Of a DNA stretch of 64,000 nucleotides, positions 36,042 through 46,537 are shown one piece after another. Within the stretch, counting starts at the first letter, position 1. Every line of letters begins with the position of its first letter. Below the pieces are notes generated by a model. The model worked only from the letters and a program-made list of their open reading frames with translations. It had not been told where the DNA came from and made no database searches. The position numbers and the translations under genes were made by a program. Origin of the DNA: Porodaedalea pini (taxonomy: Eukaryota; Basidiomycota; Agaricomycetes; Hymenochaetales; Hymenochaetaceae); NCBI GenBank assembly GCA_002794775.1, contig NBAY01000029.1, positions 372,001 to 436,000 of the forward strand, in the 5' to 3' direction.

Positions 36042-39000
36042 TCAAGGAAGGAGGAGCCAAAGAGCGAGGAGACGCTCGAAGTTTGGCGTGCCAAGACCTG
36101 TCACCTGTATGAGGCAAAATGTCAGCAATCAGTAAGCAGCATAACGCAAGAAGAAATAGGAAGGCGCATAGGGAGGAGAATCCACGCACCGGATCCCAGC
36201 CCTCGGTCGCAGTGAAGCCCGGCGTGCCTGTCAACGAGGAAAGCAGAGTAAAACCAATCAGCATCGGCGCGAAGCGAATCAGCTGACGCGAAACCGAAAG
36301 AAGAAGAAGCTCGGATGAAGTAGAGAATACGACGACAGCAGCGCATGGTCGGGCGATACAAAGTACAGCCGAAGGAGATAGCCAGAAGCCGGTGTGCATG
36401 TGCGACGTGTGATGTGGCACAGAGAGACCATGGAAGGGCGACGGAGAAAGCGAAGAATGGAGAAAGATAGACAGAGAAGTAACACACCACAGCCTTGGTT
36501 CCCGCCCATCGTGATGTCATTGAACGCGACGCGGAACGACGCGCTGTAGATCGTGGGGTTGATGAAACCTGCGTCACGTGCAATGCAAGAGAAAGTCAGT
36601 TTAACGTGCCTACTTTCAATGCTAGGGTAGGCGCACCGACAGGACCCTTCCCGACGGCGAGCCGCGCGTCGTTGACGAGCGTGATGATAGAAGCAGTCGT
36701 TGGTGCGGATGCGGATGTGCCGAATACGAGATTGAAATCTGTTGGTAGGGGATTTTTGAATACCTAGCAGACACAATTGAGACGAGACGTAGCTTACCTC
36801 CGTCAACTGTTTGGCACACCGAACTAAGATCAGCCAACATCCCAAGAAAACGTGCTTAAATCAACGTACTTGCAATGACATAGTTTGCTCTACATCCTCC
36901 AGTCGCAATCAACACTTCGCCAACCATGCGTGTCAAACGGAGACTCACCCATTCGCACTAAGATCCGGGAACGCACGACTCGTGCCCGAATTATTAAACT
37001 GCTCCCCGCTAAACGGCGGCGGATGATTCTTGAGGAAGCTCGCAACGTCCCCCTTCTGGTAATCAGGGATGCTAAAGATGTTCGAGAAGCCGCCGCCAGA
37101 GAAGATGACCTGTTCGCATGCGCCTTCCGGATCGTGCACAGTACTGTTCGGATTCACCTGCGTCGCACCAACGCTGTTCGATTCGTGGCAGTTATAATGG
37201 TTATGAATAAAAGTATTGGCGAGCAAGAACAGAGACAATGAGACTTACGAGGTGACGAATGGACAGCCACTGGGGAAAGACTGTCGCTTACATTAGAAAA
37301 CATCCACGAATCGAGCACTAGAAAGACTCACGGGGTTGAAGCGAGTTCCATCATCAGACTCACTCCCTGTCATACAGTCTCAGAACATCAATGCAAGAAA
37401 GCCACTGAAGATAACAATACGCACCGTCCGCATTAAGGCAGACGCCGCCATTACCAGCAACGCCAAAGTCGCCGGAGCTGTACAGAACCGTGGTCTATCG
37501 AGACTCAGTTAAGTCGGAAGGAGTAAAGAAAGCATGTTTAGAAAGAAAAAAAGAGACTTACGCCCATGAGCCCAATCTTTCCGTACTCCGTGCACTGACG
37601 CATCGCAGATCGCGCCGTGATCGTGGCTTCGTCTTGTCCATACGAGATAGAGACGACATTTGGAGGCTAGGTGGAGCAAGTGAGTCGAATCGTCACAGTC
37701 GCTCAGACAGGGATATTCACCTTGATGATACCGCAACTTTCGGGGCCTACAAGCAATAGGGTCAGTCTAGAAGACCGTGTGAGAAGAGTAGATGCGCACC
37801 GTCGAAGCCACCCGGGAGAGGATCGGGGTAGATGCCATCCTGTGGATAAGGTTGACGTTAAAGAAGGATTAACCTTTGCATTGATCTGCATACTTGCGTA
37901 GGATCATCGCCACCTGTATGTCTCAGCGTTAGATTATGGTCGTCAAAGGAATCAAAAAGGTATGTATACCTTCGAACGTGCAGAAGGACGCATCAACCGC
38001 ATCCAGCCAGTTGTCAAAGCCCGCGCCCTCGACGAGATCACCAGTCTGGAGGAGCTGGACGGGCTGCGGGTTCGTAAGGACCATCGCATACTCGAGGTCG
38101 AGGTCGCTCTCGCCATTAAAGTCGAACGACTGATTCGTCGTCTGCGCAACACCACCATCGATGCTCACGAACAGGGGCTTCTGGCCTTGCTGGCTCGCAG
38201 AAAAGTTGTGGAAGAACATGTCAAGGTCCGACTGGAGGAATGCCTGTGGCGTGAACTCGACGACGGCAAACGTGTTCTTTTGCGTCGACACGGGCTTGTA
38301 GTTAATGTTGTACAGCGTCTGCAAACAGATGGGAGTGATGAACTCGTCGCAGTTTGCGAGAGTGAGATTTGTGCTCCCGTCCACCTTACGGCCGTTCGTC
38401 TTCGGCCCGTTGAAGCTCGATGGGCTTCCGAGTTTGACCGGTGGTGTGACGGTTGCCGCACGCCTTTCGAGGTTCTTCGGAGCCGGAAGACGCGCATTGA
38501 AGGCAGTCGTCGGCTTGATGACGTCAATGTGCGACGTGAGGTGCTCCGGGACGTGGTACGACTCGCATCCGACGCGTTCTGCGCCATCCGCGTCCTCAAA
38601 GACGTGGTATTCCGCGTGCAGTAATCTCTCCACTTCAACCACGCTTGCATTCAGTTCGAGCCAGCCGCGGCTCGCACTGAGGCGCAGACGCTCACGCGAT
38701 ACGCCACTCGACATCAGCCAGTCCGTGACGGCGCTGACGGTCTCCTCAGACGGCGCAAAGTGGTCAACGATGCGTTGTGCCGTCCAATGCCGTCCATACT
38801 CGGGCGACTCAGGGTGCGCGACAGCGTTGAGCGCGGCCTCGAGGGTGTGCGTGTTCTGGTGGACAAGTCCGAAGCGCAAGGGGAGGACAGCATCCGGCTC
38901 AAGACGGCGAGAGAAGCGCCAACCGCGGGACTCCGGGCTGAAGGACCGACGCTCGTGCAGGACGGGCGGAGACAACTGCAGCGACGTGCCCACTGCGTGA

Positions 39001-39050
39001 GAGGCAAAGGCGACGAACGCGAGAGCGAGGACACCAGAGAGAGCGAGCAT
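36042..39050 (-). CDS. Secreted sedolisin (S53) serine protease, multi-exon
   Basis: Starts at ATG 39050 with a signal peptide (MLALSGVLALAFVAFASHAVG). A long propeptide follows (EAALNAVAHPESPEYGRHW is typical of pro-kumamolisin). The catalytic Glu/Asp motif GESDLDLEY lies at about residues 312-320, at the end of the 1.1-kb first exon. After many short exons come SISYG, SSGDFGVAG (oxyanion-hole Asp, about 37455-37480), SGGGFSN, the catalytic Ser in FGTSASAPT (about 36697-36722), the calcium-site ITMGGNQGC (about 36500) and GWDPVTGLGTPNF. The stop is at 36042-36044. Introns are about 50 bp with GT-AG ends. All catalytic residues are present, so it looks functional. Sedolisins are acid proteases, often tripeptidyl peptidases, acting in the vacuole or outside the cell. 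The borosin gene lies 2.3 kb upstream on the same strand. Confidence 0.9.
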
Positions 39051-39739
39051 GACCGCGGGGACTGGAACGGGCTCAGCTATCTTGGTGTCATGATTAAAAG
39101 ACGGATTCGCTGTAAGCTAAGCATGCGGATGCTGAATGAAAATAGCAAGGCAGATCCCAGGCGTATGCTTCGCTGCGTAGAAAAATGCGAGAAAAGACGT
39201 TTGATGCTTCTTCGACGTCCAGAACAAGGTGCACCCACTGTAGTCGTGCGACCGTCCTTCGATGCTACCCTCATTGCACCACGTCGATAAGATACACGTA
39301 GTTCTCGATTGTACGGTGACAGTCGATGTGCATCAACCCGACATAACCGAGAAGACCGTCCGACGTCGTCAACAGCGGTTCACACAACATTCATCCTGAA
39401 GTGTCCTTATGAGCCGAACTTATAGCCGCCTAAGTACCATGAATGTTCATTGTTTCGTTCTGATGTCTTCTAGAAGACGGGTGCTGATAAGATGGCAAAA
39501 GAACAACAAATTACCACAAGCTCACCACAATCATTTCCTTCTGTCTTCTCACTCCCTTGTATCCCTCATATCGACCCTTCTCGAGTTTAATGAGCAGCAT
39601 GCTGAGGGTACTCAACGAGATGTCAAGACTGCTTTCGAAGCCTCCACGCAGGACTGCACCCGTTAGCTAAAAATATGGCGGGGAAAAGTTAGCTAACGGC
39701 CCGTTTAGCTCTGCCAATTTGAATTTTCCCAGGGTTAAC

Positions 39740-40130
39740 GCCCACAGTCTCCCTCACGTGACATGACAGACACTACTGCATTCATGGCCCCCATCTCCAA
39801 CTTGCAATTTTTTCGTGTACTGGACATTGCGGCACCCAGATGGACCGCCAATGATGGTTACGCGTTCGGAGCGGCCGCCGAGGCACTGACAGCAATAGTG
39901 AGTACGTCTTCCGCGCGTGGTACCTCACAGAGCGTGGCGATGAGCATGATTGACGCGACTACATTTTCCAGACCTTCAACATTTTCTACTACTAAATCAG
40001 CTGCGAGACCAAACCAACGGCGGCTAGCGAGATCAAGGGCAAAGTCTTGGATGGTAGATATCGCGAATTTGATTCCACCGCACAGGCCGACTATATCTCT
40101 TCGTGATCAGTTACCAGCATGGCTCGCGTC
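39740..40130 (+). pseudogene. Duplicate of the exonuclease gene's 5' part
   Basis: Aligns by eye with 58120-58560, the promoter and first exon of the WRN-type exonuclease gene. Shared features are CCCACAGT ... CACGTGACATGAC, then LDIAAPRWTANDGYAFG versus LDAEAFSSTTNDDDAFG, then the TSS..DTSQS block and RSRAKS. The downstream exonuclease domain does not follow. It is a partial, diverged duplication placed immediately before an HMG-box fragment. Confidence 0.55.
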
Positions 40131-40139
40131 TCCTTTCCA

Positions 40140-40560
40140 ACATCCATAGTCGACGTGGAGGACTTCAGAGAGTTTTCTCACTCGTAACAGGCATCTATCT
40201 CTACGTTCCGATGACTATGCGTATGGCGAGTGGAGCAGCGTGCGCAACGCGGGTACTGCAGACTCCTGCATGAGCGAGCTAGAGGAGTAGCAGGGCCAGG
40301 CTTAGGGCTAGACGTACTCGCTTTCACCTAACTTTCGATGCCCTGATCATAGGGCTTTTGTGCAGAATTGAGTCTTACGAGGCTCGCGATTAACACGCGT
40401 AGCGCCCTCGCTCGCTTCTCTCCCAGCGCGTCCTCTACTCACTCGCACCGCGGCAGACATGGCCACCGGCTTGGGTATTTGCCTTCCAACCTGATCTCTC
40501 ACCAGACCTTTCTGATCCGGTCTCTATTACGCTCAGCTGCGTCTACACAGCAGTTCCATC
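40140..40560 (+). pseudogene. HMG-box gene fragment (copy 2, C-terminal tail)
   Basis: Matches the Ser-rich tail of the gene at 33.5-34.7 kb: VEDFREFS, DDYAYGEW and SCMSELEE followed by a stop and QGQA correspond to SEDFSELD, YGYAN, MSESEG and LQGQG in copy 1. The HMG box itself is absent and several stops interrupt the frame. Confidence 0.5.
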
Positions 40561-41370
40561 TGTGAGGACGTTTTCTGCACGATCGAGGTAGGGCACACGG
40601 TGTACTGGCAGGCGGAGGTCACTACAGGGAATATCGTGTAGCTGGTGCGGAGGGATCCTGGAGCTAAGGCAATGAAGCCGGGTTTATGCCGAGGGAGGGC
40701 TAGAGAAGGAAGAGAAATAACGTGGTAACGGAATGGGAAACTGCTCCATAATTATGAGCTGCAAAGCTATACGCCCAGACCACCTACGATCCCGTATCCT
40801 CCAAGAATTTTAACCGTCAGTACAGTTTTTTGCTATCATGCTCACTATAACCTGCCGATAACAAAGTTTGTATTCGTCCATCATTTTACATACAGACATC
40901 TTTACAAGAAATCAGAAAGGAAAGCCAATCATCCGCCAGAAACTCAGGGGAAAGCCATAGGCGCAGAAACTCTGGTAAAAAGTAATACAGGCTGTGACAT
41001 GAATCATGAGCAAGAGGAGGTAGTACATGGTCGAGACAAGGAAATGAACAAGACAACAGACAGAAGATGCGGGTTGAACCGCAATTGATGGTGTTAAGCG
41101 GTGTTGAGACCGCAACGCCAGTAAGGACGCTAAAGAGTTGAACTGATTTATAATCAAGGACAGAATCAAGGACAGAAATCGTCAAATACGTGAAGCAAAG
41201 AAAATTGAGATGTTGACAATTGGCTCGCGCCATGTACAGGGCAGAAACGATTGTAACAATGTTCTTTGGATGGATGGGGACGAAAAGTAAGCAAAGGCTT
41301 CGACATTCACATTATTGAAAGTTGACGCACGTGCTAGTGATTTGACGCGGATCCGCGTTGGGAAGGTTGC
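40561..41370. other. Downstream region of the borosin gene
   Basis: No gene supported. A minus-strand ORF of 115 codons (40886-41233) lies just beyond the borosin stop codon and reads like low-complexity 3' untranslated sequence. Part of this stretch is probably the borosin 3' UTR. Confidence 0.4.
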
Positions 41371-42698
41371 TCAGGCGAGCAAAAGGATGATAGCCGCTGA
41401 AGGCTCAGTCGCTGAGACGACCGCGTCAACGGACATCTCGCGACCGTCAGTGATGTCGGAGGGGGTTGCTCTCATCACTGCATGAACAGGACCAGCTAAA
41501 TCCATATTAAGTGCAGCCTTCTCTTGCGCGGAAAGCCCCTCGGTCGCTTCGACGACTGCCTTTGTATTGGCTCTGTACTTCTCGAAGAGTTTCGGGTTCA
41601 GTGCAAGGTCAGTCATGAGCTTCTTCATGCTACGCGAAGCGTGGAGTATCTTGTGATCTTTCGGAGCCGCGTAAGTGTCAATTTTGGCGATAACATCCTT
41701 CTCGCGAGGGCCGTAAGCAGGCACAGTGGTAAACTTGGTCCCAGTCCATCTTGAAGGCGGATAGAGGCTTACCGGACGTGCTGACGCGTCGTCCATCCCC
41801 AGTTTCTTAGCCATTGCATCGAGAGGCGGGCTTATGTCACGAGGTGGGATGTAGAAGGTCGATGTGGTATTGAACTGCTTCACCACAGCGTCCTTGCGGA
41901 GATCGGCGATGGTGAATTTGTCCATCGTCGTGACCGACTGGGGAAGGACTGCGCCAATGTAGTGCACGACTGTGTGGCTAGGGCCAAAGTCCTTCTCGAG
42001 GCGATCAACAAGTAAATGGAACTTGGCGTTCTAATAATATCAAGAAGCGCATTAGTCAAGGGAGGGCGGGATTGAAGCATGTACTTACATCAAAAACCAT
42101 CGTACCGACACCGACTCCACCGACTTGCCAGATGATGTTGTGAGTCGAGGCGTTTAACGGTTTATTTCTGACGAGGAGGTCCGTCGCTTCGTATGATGTG
42201 CATCCGTGAGTGGCGGGGTCGAATCCAAGATCAGCAAACAGGTAATCTTCAGCGGAAACCCCTGGGAGCATGCGAGCCTTGTATCCTTCGTCACGCGCTA
42301 TGGCAATGGCCCTGTGCGAGGGGGACACGAAGACGCCTGGGTGCCCATAGAAGACGCCGAGGACTGTGTGGCCCGCTCTGACATCTCTCAACATGACCTT
42401 TGATGTGAATTAGCTGAGCTCAAGAAAAGAGTCAAGGGGAAGAACCTGCCTCGCACATCTGGACATACGAGTCATATCTGACCTTGTTCGTGTCATAGAA
42501 TATGGTCAAATCAAAGCAGGTTCCACTGGCGTTGTCCTGAATGAATGCCTCGGTGGCGGGGTCACTGACAATGTAGTAGACTCTGTCGGACTCCTTGATA
42601 TATGAGAGTGTTTCGAGAGTGATATGAGCGATGCTGGCAATGCCTGATCCAGCGATGACCAAGGTGCCATTCTTCGTAGTGGCGGTAGAGACTGGCAT
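41371..42698 (-). CDS. Borosin precursor: self-modifying alpha-N-methyltransferase with C-terminal core peptide
   Basis: Three exons (42698-42450, 42397-42089, 42030-41371) join in frame to 405 residues, close to OphMA (about 417). The start is ATG 42698. Residues 11-23 ([13 protein letters not shown]) form the SAM-binding entry of a class III (tetrapyrrole-type) methyltransferase. DPATEAFI (46-53), [15 protein letters not shown] (99-113) and [14 protein letters not shown] are hallmarks of the OphMA family, as are TFYIPPR and the helical clasp region ([18 protein letters not shown]). Of the residues linked to OphMA catalysis, Arg74 (R72), Tyr68 (Y66) and Tyr78 (Y76) are kept, but Thr65 stands where OphMA has Tyr63. 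The protein ends ...[12 protein letters not shown], a hydrophobic tail expected to be the methylated core; no follower peptide is visible. The first intron (52 bp) is GC-AG, the second (58 bp) GT-AG. In this family the enzyme methylates backbone amides of its own tail before proteolytic release. No stop or frameshift was seen. Confidence 0.93.
42398..42449 (-). other. GC-AG intron in the borosin gene
   Basis: Exon 1 must end in phase 0 after the codon for Glu83, and exon 2 must start at GTC ATG for the conserved VMLRDVR block to be read. The only junction meeting this is GAG|GCAGGT ... CAAAG|GTC, a GC donor with good consensus. The nearby GT would put exon 2 out of frame. Confidence 0.75.
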
Positions 42699-42851
42699 GG
42701 TCAAAAAGGGGCGTCAAACAGATGTGAGGTGTTAGATGCTGAGGAAACATTGACCTTTTTATAGCCTGGCTGCACTTTGTGTATACTGCGAGGGATGTAT
42801 TATTAGAGTAAAACGATACCAACTGCAAGTGCAGCATCGCGTAATCGAAGG

Positions 42852-43106
42852 CTAACGATTACTACTACTAGAGCATCGTGGTGTAGATGGACCCCAAGCC
42901 TCCATTCCTGATGAACATGTTGTGGGTTGTCGTCTTCCAAGCCTTGCTCTCGTCGGGCTCTTAATACTTTCCGGTTGCTTCAATATCATAGAAAGTTCTA
43001 TCGCCGATAAAGCCTGGAAGGTGGAGCTTCTACATATAGTACACAGTCCAAAAGCAGAACCGGGGAACGCGTATGCCTCAATGTCGGCTTCAGCGAAGAA
43101 TCGCAA
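42852..43106 (-). pseudogene. Unrecognised C-terminal gene remnant
   Basis: Minus-strand frames contain protein-like pieces (IGDRTFYDIEATGKY, a stop, EPDESKAWKTTTHN, FIRNGGLGSIYTTML) that look like the last exon of an enzyme. I do not recognise the family, and the frame is broken. It lies 150 bp upstream of the borosin start, where the borosin promoter should be. Confidence 0.3.
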
Positions 43107-43481
43107 GTTGAATACTTTGATTTAAGTGTATGCGATATGCCATAACTAGCATACTACAGTTGATTATCTCATAATAAATATGGTAAATCTCGGGTTTTCG
43201 TATTCCTTAATATTCCTAATCAAATTGTTGCATATGTGTGACTTTAGTGTGACATGCTCATAGAATATCATAAAGATCTTAAGACCTGCCTTTTTGATTG
43301 CATATACTGTTTTCAGGCTTACTTCTTTCACAGGGATCAAAAATATACCTTTGTCTGTCCCATTCTGATAAAATTGGGCGCATTTCTGACCATATTACTT
43401 CTACCTACTTACTCTAGAGACCGGCAGCTTGAGATTTTTTCTCACGCATTTTGAGTGTAAATCCTTATTTGGTAAGGAATA

Positions 43482-44170
43482 CAGTTGAACCTGTGTATAA
43501 GCATACCGGTGCATAAGCATTACCTGTACATAAGCATTGAATTTTTGATCCACCGAACTCGGTAGGCAGAGAATTCAGGGTCCTATAAGCATTATCCCCA
43601 TAAGCATTTGACATTAAGATTTGAACAAAAATTTAAACCAAAAATGCTTATCTAGAGGTCATCAGGTGACCATATATACCCCCATATGGATGTTCTTGTG
43701 ATGGTATGCAGCTTGGCAAGTAATGATTTTTGTGGCCTGCAGAAAGTAGATAGATAAGCAAAAAAAAAAAAAAAAAAAACACCTGTCAGATACCCTTACT
43801 TGCCATGCACTCTTGCAGCTAATGTGCTTTTTCAAAAGCCAGACCAGTGCAGAGTTCAGTCAGACACACAAGCTGTTACCAAAGGTCCAAAGCTGTGACA
43901 GGAGCTCCAGAAGGAAATTAACAAAGGTCTAAATGCTAATATTCATAGTTATTTCTCTTAAAGTGTCCTTTGCAACTATTTAACAGCTGAAAGTAATGTA
44001 AATGTCTTCACCTGCATGCGTGGGTCTTGACATTGGATTGCGTGAGACAGCATTCCATAAATGGAAATAACTTTATTTGTTTATTATGCAATAACGCGGA
44101 CAAGCATTCCTGTGTATAAGCATTGGCCAACATGTCCACCAAGGCCAATGCTTATACACAGGTTCAACTG
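43482..44170. mobile_element. pogo-like MITE, 689 bp, TA-flanked
   Basis: The ends are CAGTTGAACCTGTGTATAAGCA and its inverse; the start is typical of pogo/Fot-type elements. TA lies on both sides (43480-43481, 44171-44172). Shorter sub-terminal repeats (CATAAGCATT) follow. A poly-A run lies at 43761-43779. No transposase ORF. A second MITE begins six bases after its right end. Confidence 0.85.
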
Positions 44171-44175
44171 TATTA

Positions 44176-45023
44176 CAGCCTTTTTCATAAGTCCTGCGAC
44201 ACGTGCATGTCACGTGAAATGAGCCGCGTCAGAGCCAAAGTGTCGAAAAATTAGAATGAATGCCTATTTTCTCTGTGAATTCTGCACAGTACCTGCTCAT
44301 TAAGTACTCAAAAAAAAGGCACGGTTCTCAGGAGAATAAATATGTAAAATATGGAGCAATAAATTGACTGTGTAGGCAGGTTGAGATCAAACAAGTGCAG
44401 CTGGTCTGTTCTCTCATAAATTTTCACTAAGATTCAAAAATTATAGCTCCCCTACATCTATCTATAAAATTCTTTCCTGTATCTGTAAATTAAGTATATG
44501 ACTATACCAACATCTCCTGCAAGTTTGAAGCCAATCCATTCAGTATTCATGGTCCAGCAGCAAGATTTGTGTTCTACTCTGCAAGACCTGTTGTGAGAAA
44601 AGGAGGTGGAAAGAGCTTGAAGTGGAACACAAATCTTGCTGCTGCACCATGAATACTGAATGGATTGGCTTCAAACTTGCAGGAGATGTTGGTATAGTCA
44701 TATACTTAATTTACAGACACAGGAAAGAATTTTATAGATAGATGTAGGGGAGCTATAATTTTTGAATCTCAGTGAAAATTTATGAGAGAACAGACCAGCT
44801 GCACTTGTTTGATCTCAACCTGCCTACACAGTCAATTTATTGCTCCATATTTTACATATTTATTCTCCTGAGAACCGTGCCTTTTTCTTGAGTACTTAAT
44901 GAGCAGGTACTGTGCAGAATTCACAGAGAAAATAGGCATTCATTCTAATTTTTCGACACTTTGGCTCTGACGCGGCTCACTTCACGTGACATGCACGTGT
45001 CGCAGGACTTATGAAAAAGGCTG
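44176..45023. mobile_element. Palindromic MITE, 848 bp (copy 1)
   Basis: Arms of about 395 bp, inverted and almost identical, around a centre of about 55 bp. Ends CAGCCTTTTTCATAAGTCC in inverted orientation; TA on both sides (44174-44175, 45024-45025). The arms carry ACACGTGCATGTCACGTGA near each tip. No coding capacity. A second copy of exactly the same length lies at 62488-63335 with the centre in the opposite orientation. Confidence 0.92.
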
Positions 45024-45053
45024 TAATATTCAGAAAGTTCCTTATTAATATTA

Positions 45054-45601
45054 CAGTGTTTCCCAAAAATAATGATAGTCTGTGATTTTGAGTGCTTTTT
45101 TTTGAGCTGCCTAATTGAGATAGCCAGGCCTGTTTTGGCAGGTGAGACTAATGTGCGGCACGCGCGTCTGTTCAGCGTCTTGTCTGTTGGTGGCCATGGC
45201 TCAACAGCCTGGCCAATATTAATGTTCTTCCTTCTATCTCCCAGATGAAAGCAAGCAAACTTGGCCGGCTTCAGATCCTGGCCTCTCACTCTCCTTTGAA
45301 CACTAGTGCTATGGAGGTCCACAGGCCGCACCTTCTCAAGACCTGACGTTTATCGGCAACAGTAAACAACAGTCACATTCCTCACAGTTTAATGTCCTCA
45401 CTAGTACTGATCTTGCAGAACCCCATGACATGGAGAAGCACACATGTACACTGACAGTACTAGTGACACGGGAGACGCTGTAGAGACGCGCATGCCACGC
45501 GTCACATTCTCACCTGCCAAAACAGGCTTGGCTATCTCAATTAGGCAGCTCAAAAAAAAGCACTCAAAATCACGGACTGTCATTATTTTTGGGAAATGCT
45601 G
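45054..45601. mobile_element. MITE, 548 bp, TA-flanked, third in the row
   Basis: Left end CAGTGTTTCCCAAAAATAAT, right end the inverse of CAGCATTTCCCAAAAATAAT. The similarity extends for about 90 bp through TTTTGAGTGC, GAGCTGCCTAATTGAGATAGCCA and CTGTTTTGGCAGGTGAGA. TA at 45052-45053 and 45602-45603. The interior is unique. No transposase. Confidence 0.85.
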
Positions 45602-45603
45602 TA

Positions 45604-46131
45604 ATATTCATTATTCCATACTACATTTTCGTGGAATATTAGACCGGGACGAGCCCCATCCCAAGAGATCTTATTCCTTATGAGATTTATTCCTTTTGAC
45701 ATGATTTGTTATGCGATAATCAACTGTATCACACAACAGATTATTAAACTCAGAGTTCAATTGTTGTAAAATATTCATCATGAAAATGTCTAAAATCTTG
45801 CACAGGCTTATATGCCCGTGGAAGATGTATATTTTCTAAATTATGTACAACCGAATACGGCGCAGCTTCGATCTGATACAAAGCTACAAGTTGCTGCAAG
45901 ATTGCTGCAAGTCTGATTGACCTTGCCAAGTTAGGTCATACTGATCGTCACTTGCCGGAAATATACAAGAATGACTGGCCCTGAAGAAAATATAGAAGAG
46001 AATACGGCGCAGCTTCAAAATGACATGGGATAATCTTACTTGTGGTTCTTGTCGTGTCTGGTAGAGTTCTTATATATGGTCTGCAAGTCGTTATACGAGA
46101 CTGAAAGTCTACTGGTTCATTATCACACCAT
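45604..46131. other. No gene recognised
   Basis: AT-rich spacer before Gypsy C. The string GAATACGGCGCAGCTTC occurs twice (near 45853 and 45999). No ORF is supported. Confidence 0.4.
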
Positions 46132-46537
46132 TGTTAGAACCTGAACTCTCACCTTTCCCTTTATTTTCCCCTTTCCTTTTCCTTTTCTTTTAATCACTTC
46201 CCACACTCCCTTCATATGACCTTCATTCGTTCCATTCCACCCCCTTTTATGTAATCTTAGACAAAGGGGCAACCGGTTCTCACGGGGTGATCACTGTATA
46301 TAAGGAAGAGGAATCGCATCTGAACACCTGTTCTGCTTTTCCTCTTACCTCCGTGACGACCTAGGTGAGACCGCGTCCCCCTCCTGTAGTAGAGTACATT
46401 GTATTAATCCTCTTACCTCCGTGACGACCTAGTCTGAGTACAGCGTGTCCCGAGTCCCGCTCGAGTATAGCACGTCTCAAACAACAGTCAACCGAGGCCT
46501 GCCCAGTCCAAGTCGTCTCCCGGACTCCCGCCTAACA
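46132..46537 (+). repeat. 5' LTR of Gypsy C
   Basis: 406 bp. It lacks about 33 bp present in the 3' LTR: a CTTTTCATTATATTTAATCATC block in the T-rich part of U3. Otherwise nearly identical. Contains GTATATAAGG at 46296-46305. Confidence 0.95.
46296..46305 (+). promoter_or_regulatory. LTR TATA box (Gypsy C)
   Basis: GTATATAAGG sits within U3 of the 5' LTR, and the same motif is found in the 3' LTR at 52147-52156 and in both LTRs of copy D. It is the likely start-site determinant for the genomic RNA. Confidence 0.6.

Noticed and set aside
37962..38624. A 220-codon plus-strand ORF opposite the sedolisin
   Set aside because: Shadow of the first sedolisin exon; the minus frame has signal peptide, propeptide and catalytic motif.
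40886..41233. A 115-codon minus-strand ORF directly downstream of the borosin gene as a second cluster gene
   Set aside because: Composition is Leu/Ser/Cys-rich without domain features, it has no splice-linked partner, and it most likely lies in the 3' UTR.
43761..43779. Poly-A run as the tail of a SINE
   Set aside because: It lies inside a TIR- and TA-bounded MITE; no tRNA-like promoter was seen upstream.
44176..45023. Palindrome arms as a CRISPR-like or centromeric array
   Set aside because: Only two long inverted arms with TA duplications and no spacers or tandem units; a MITE fits fully.
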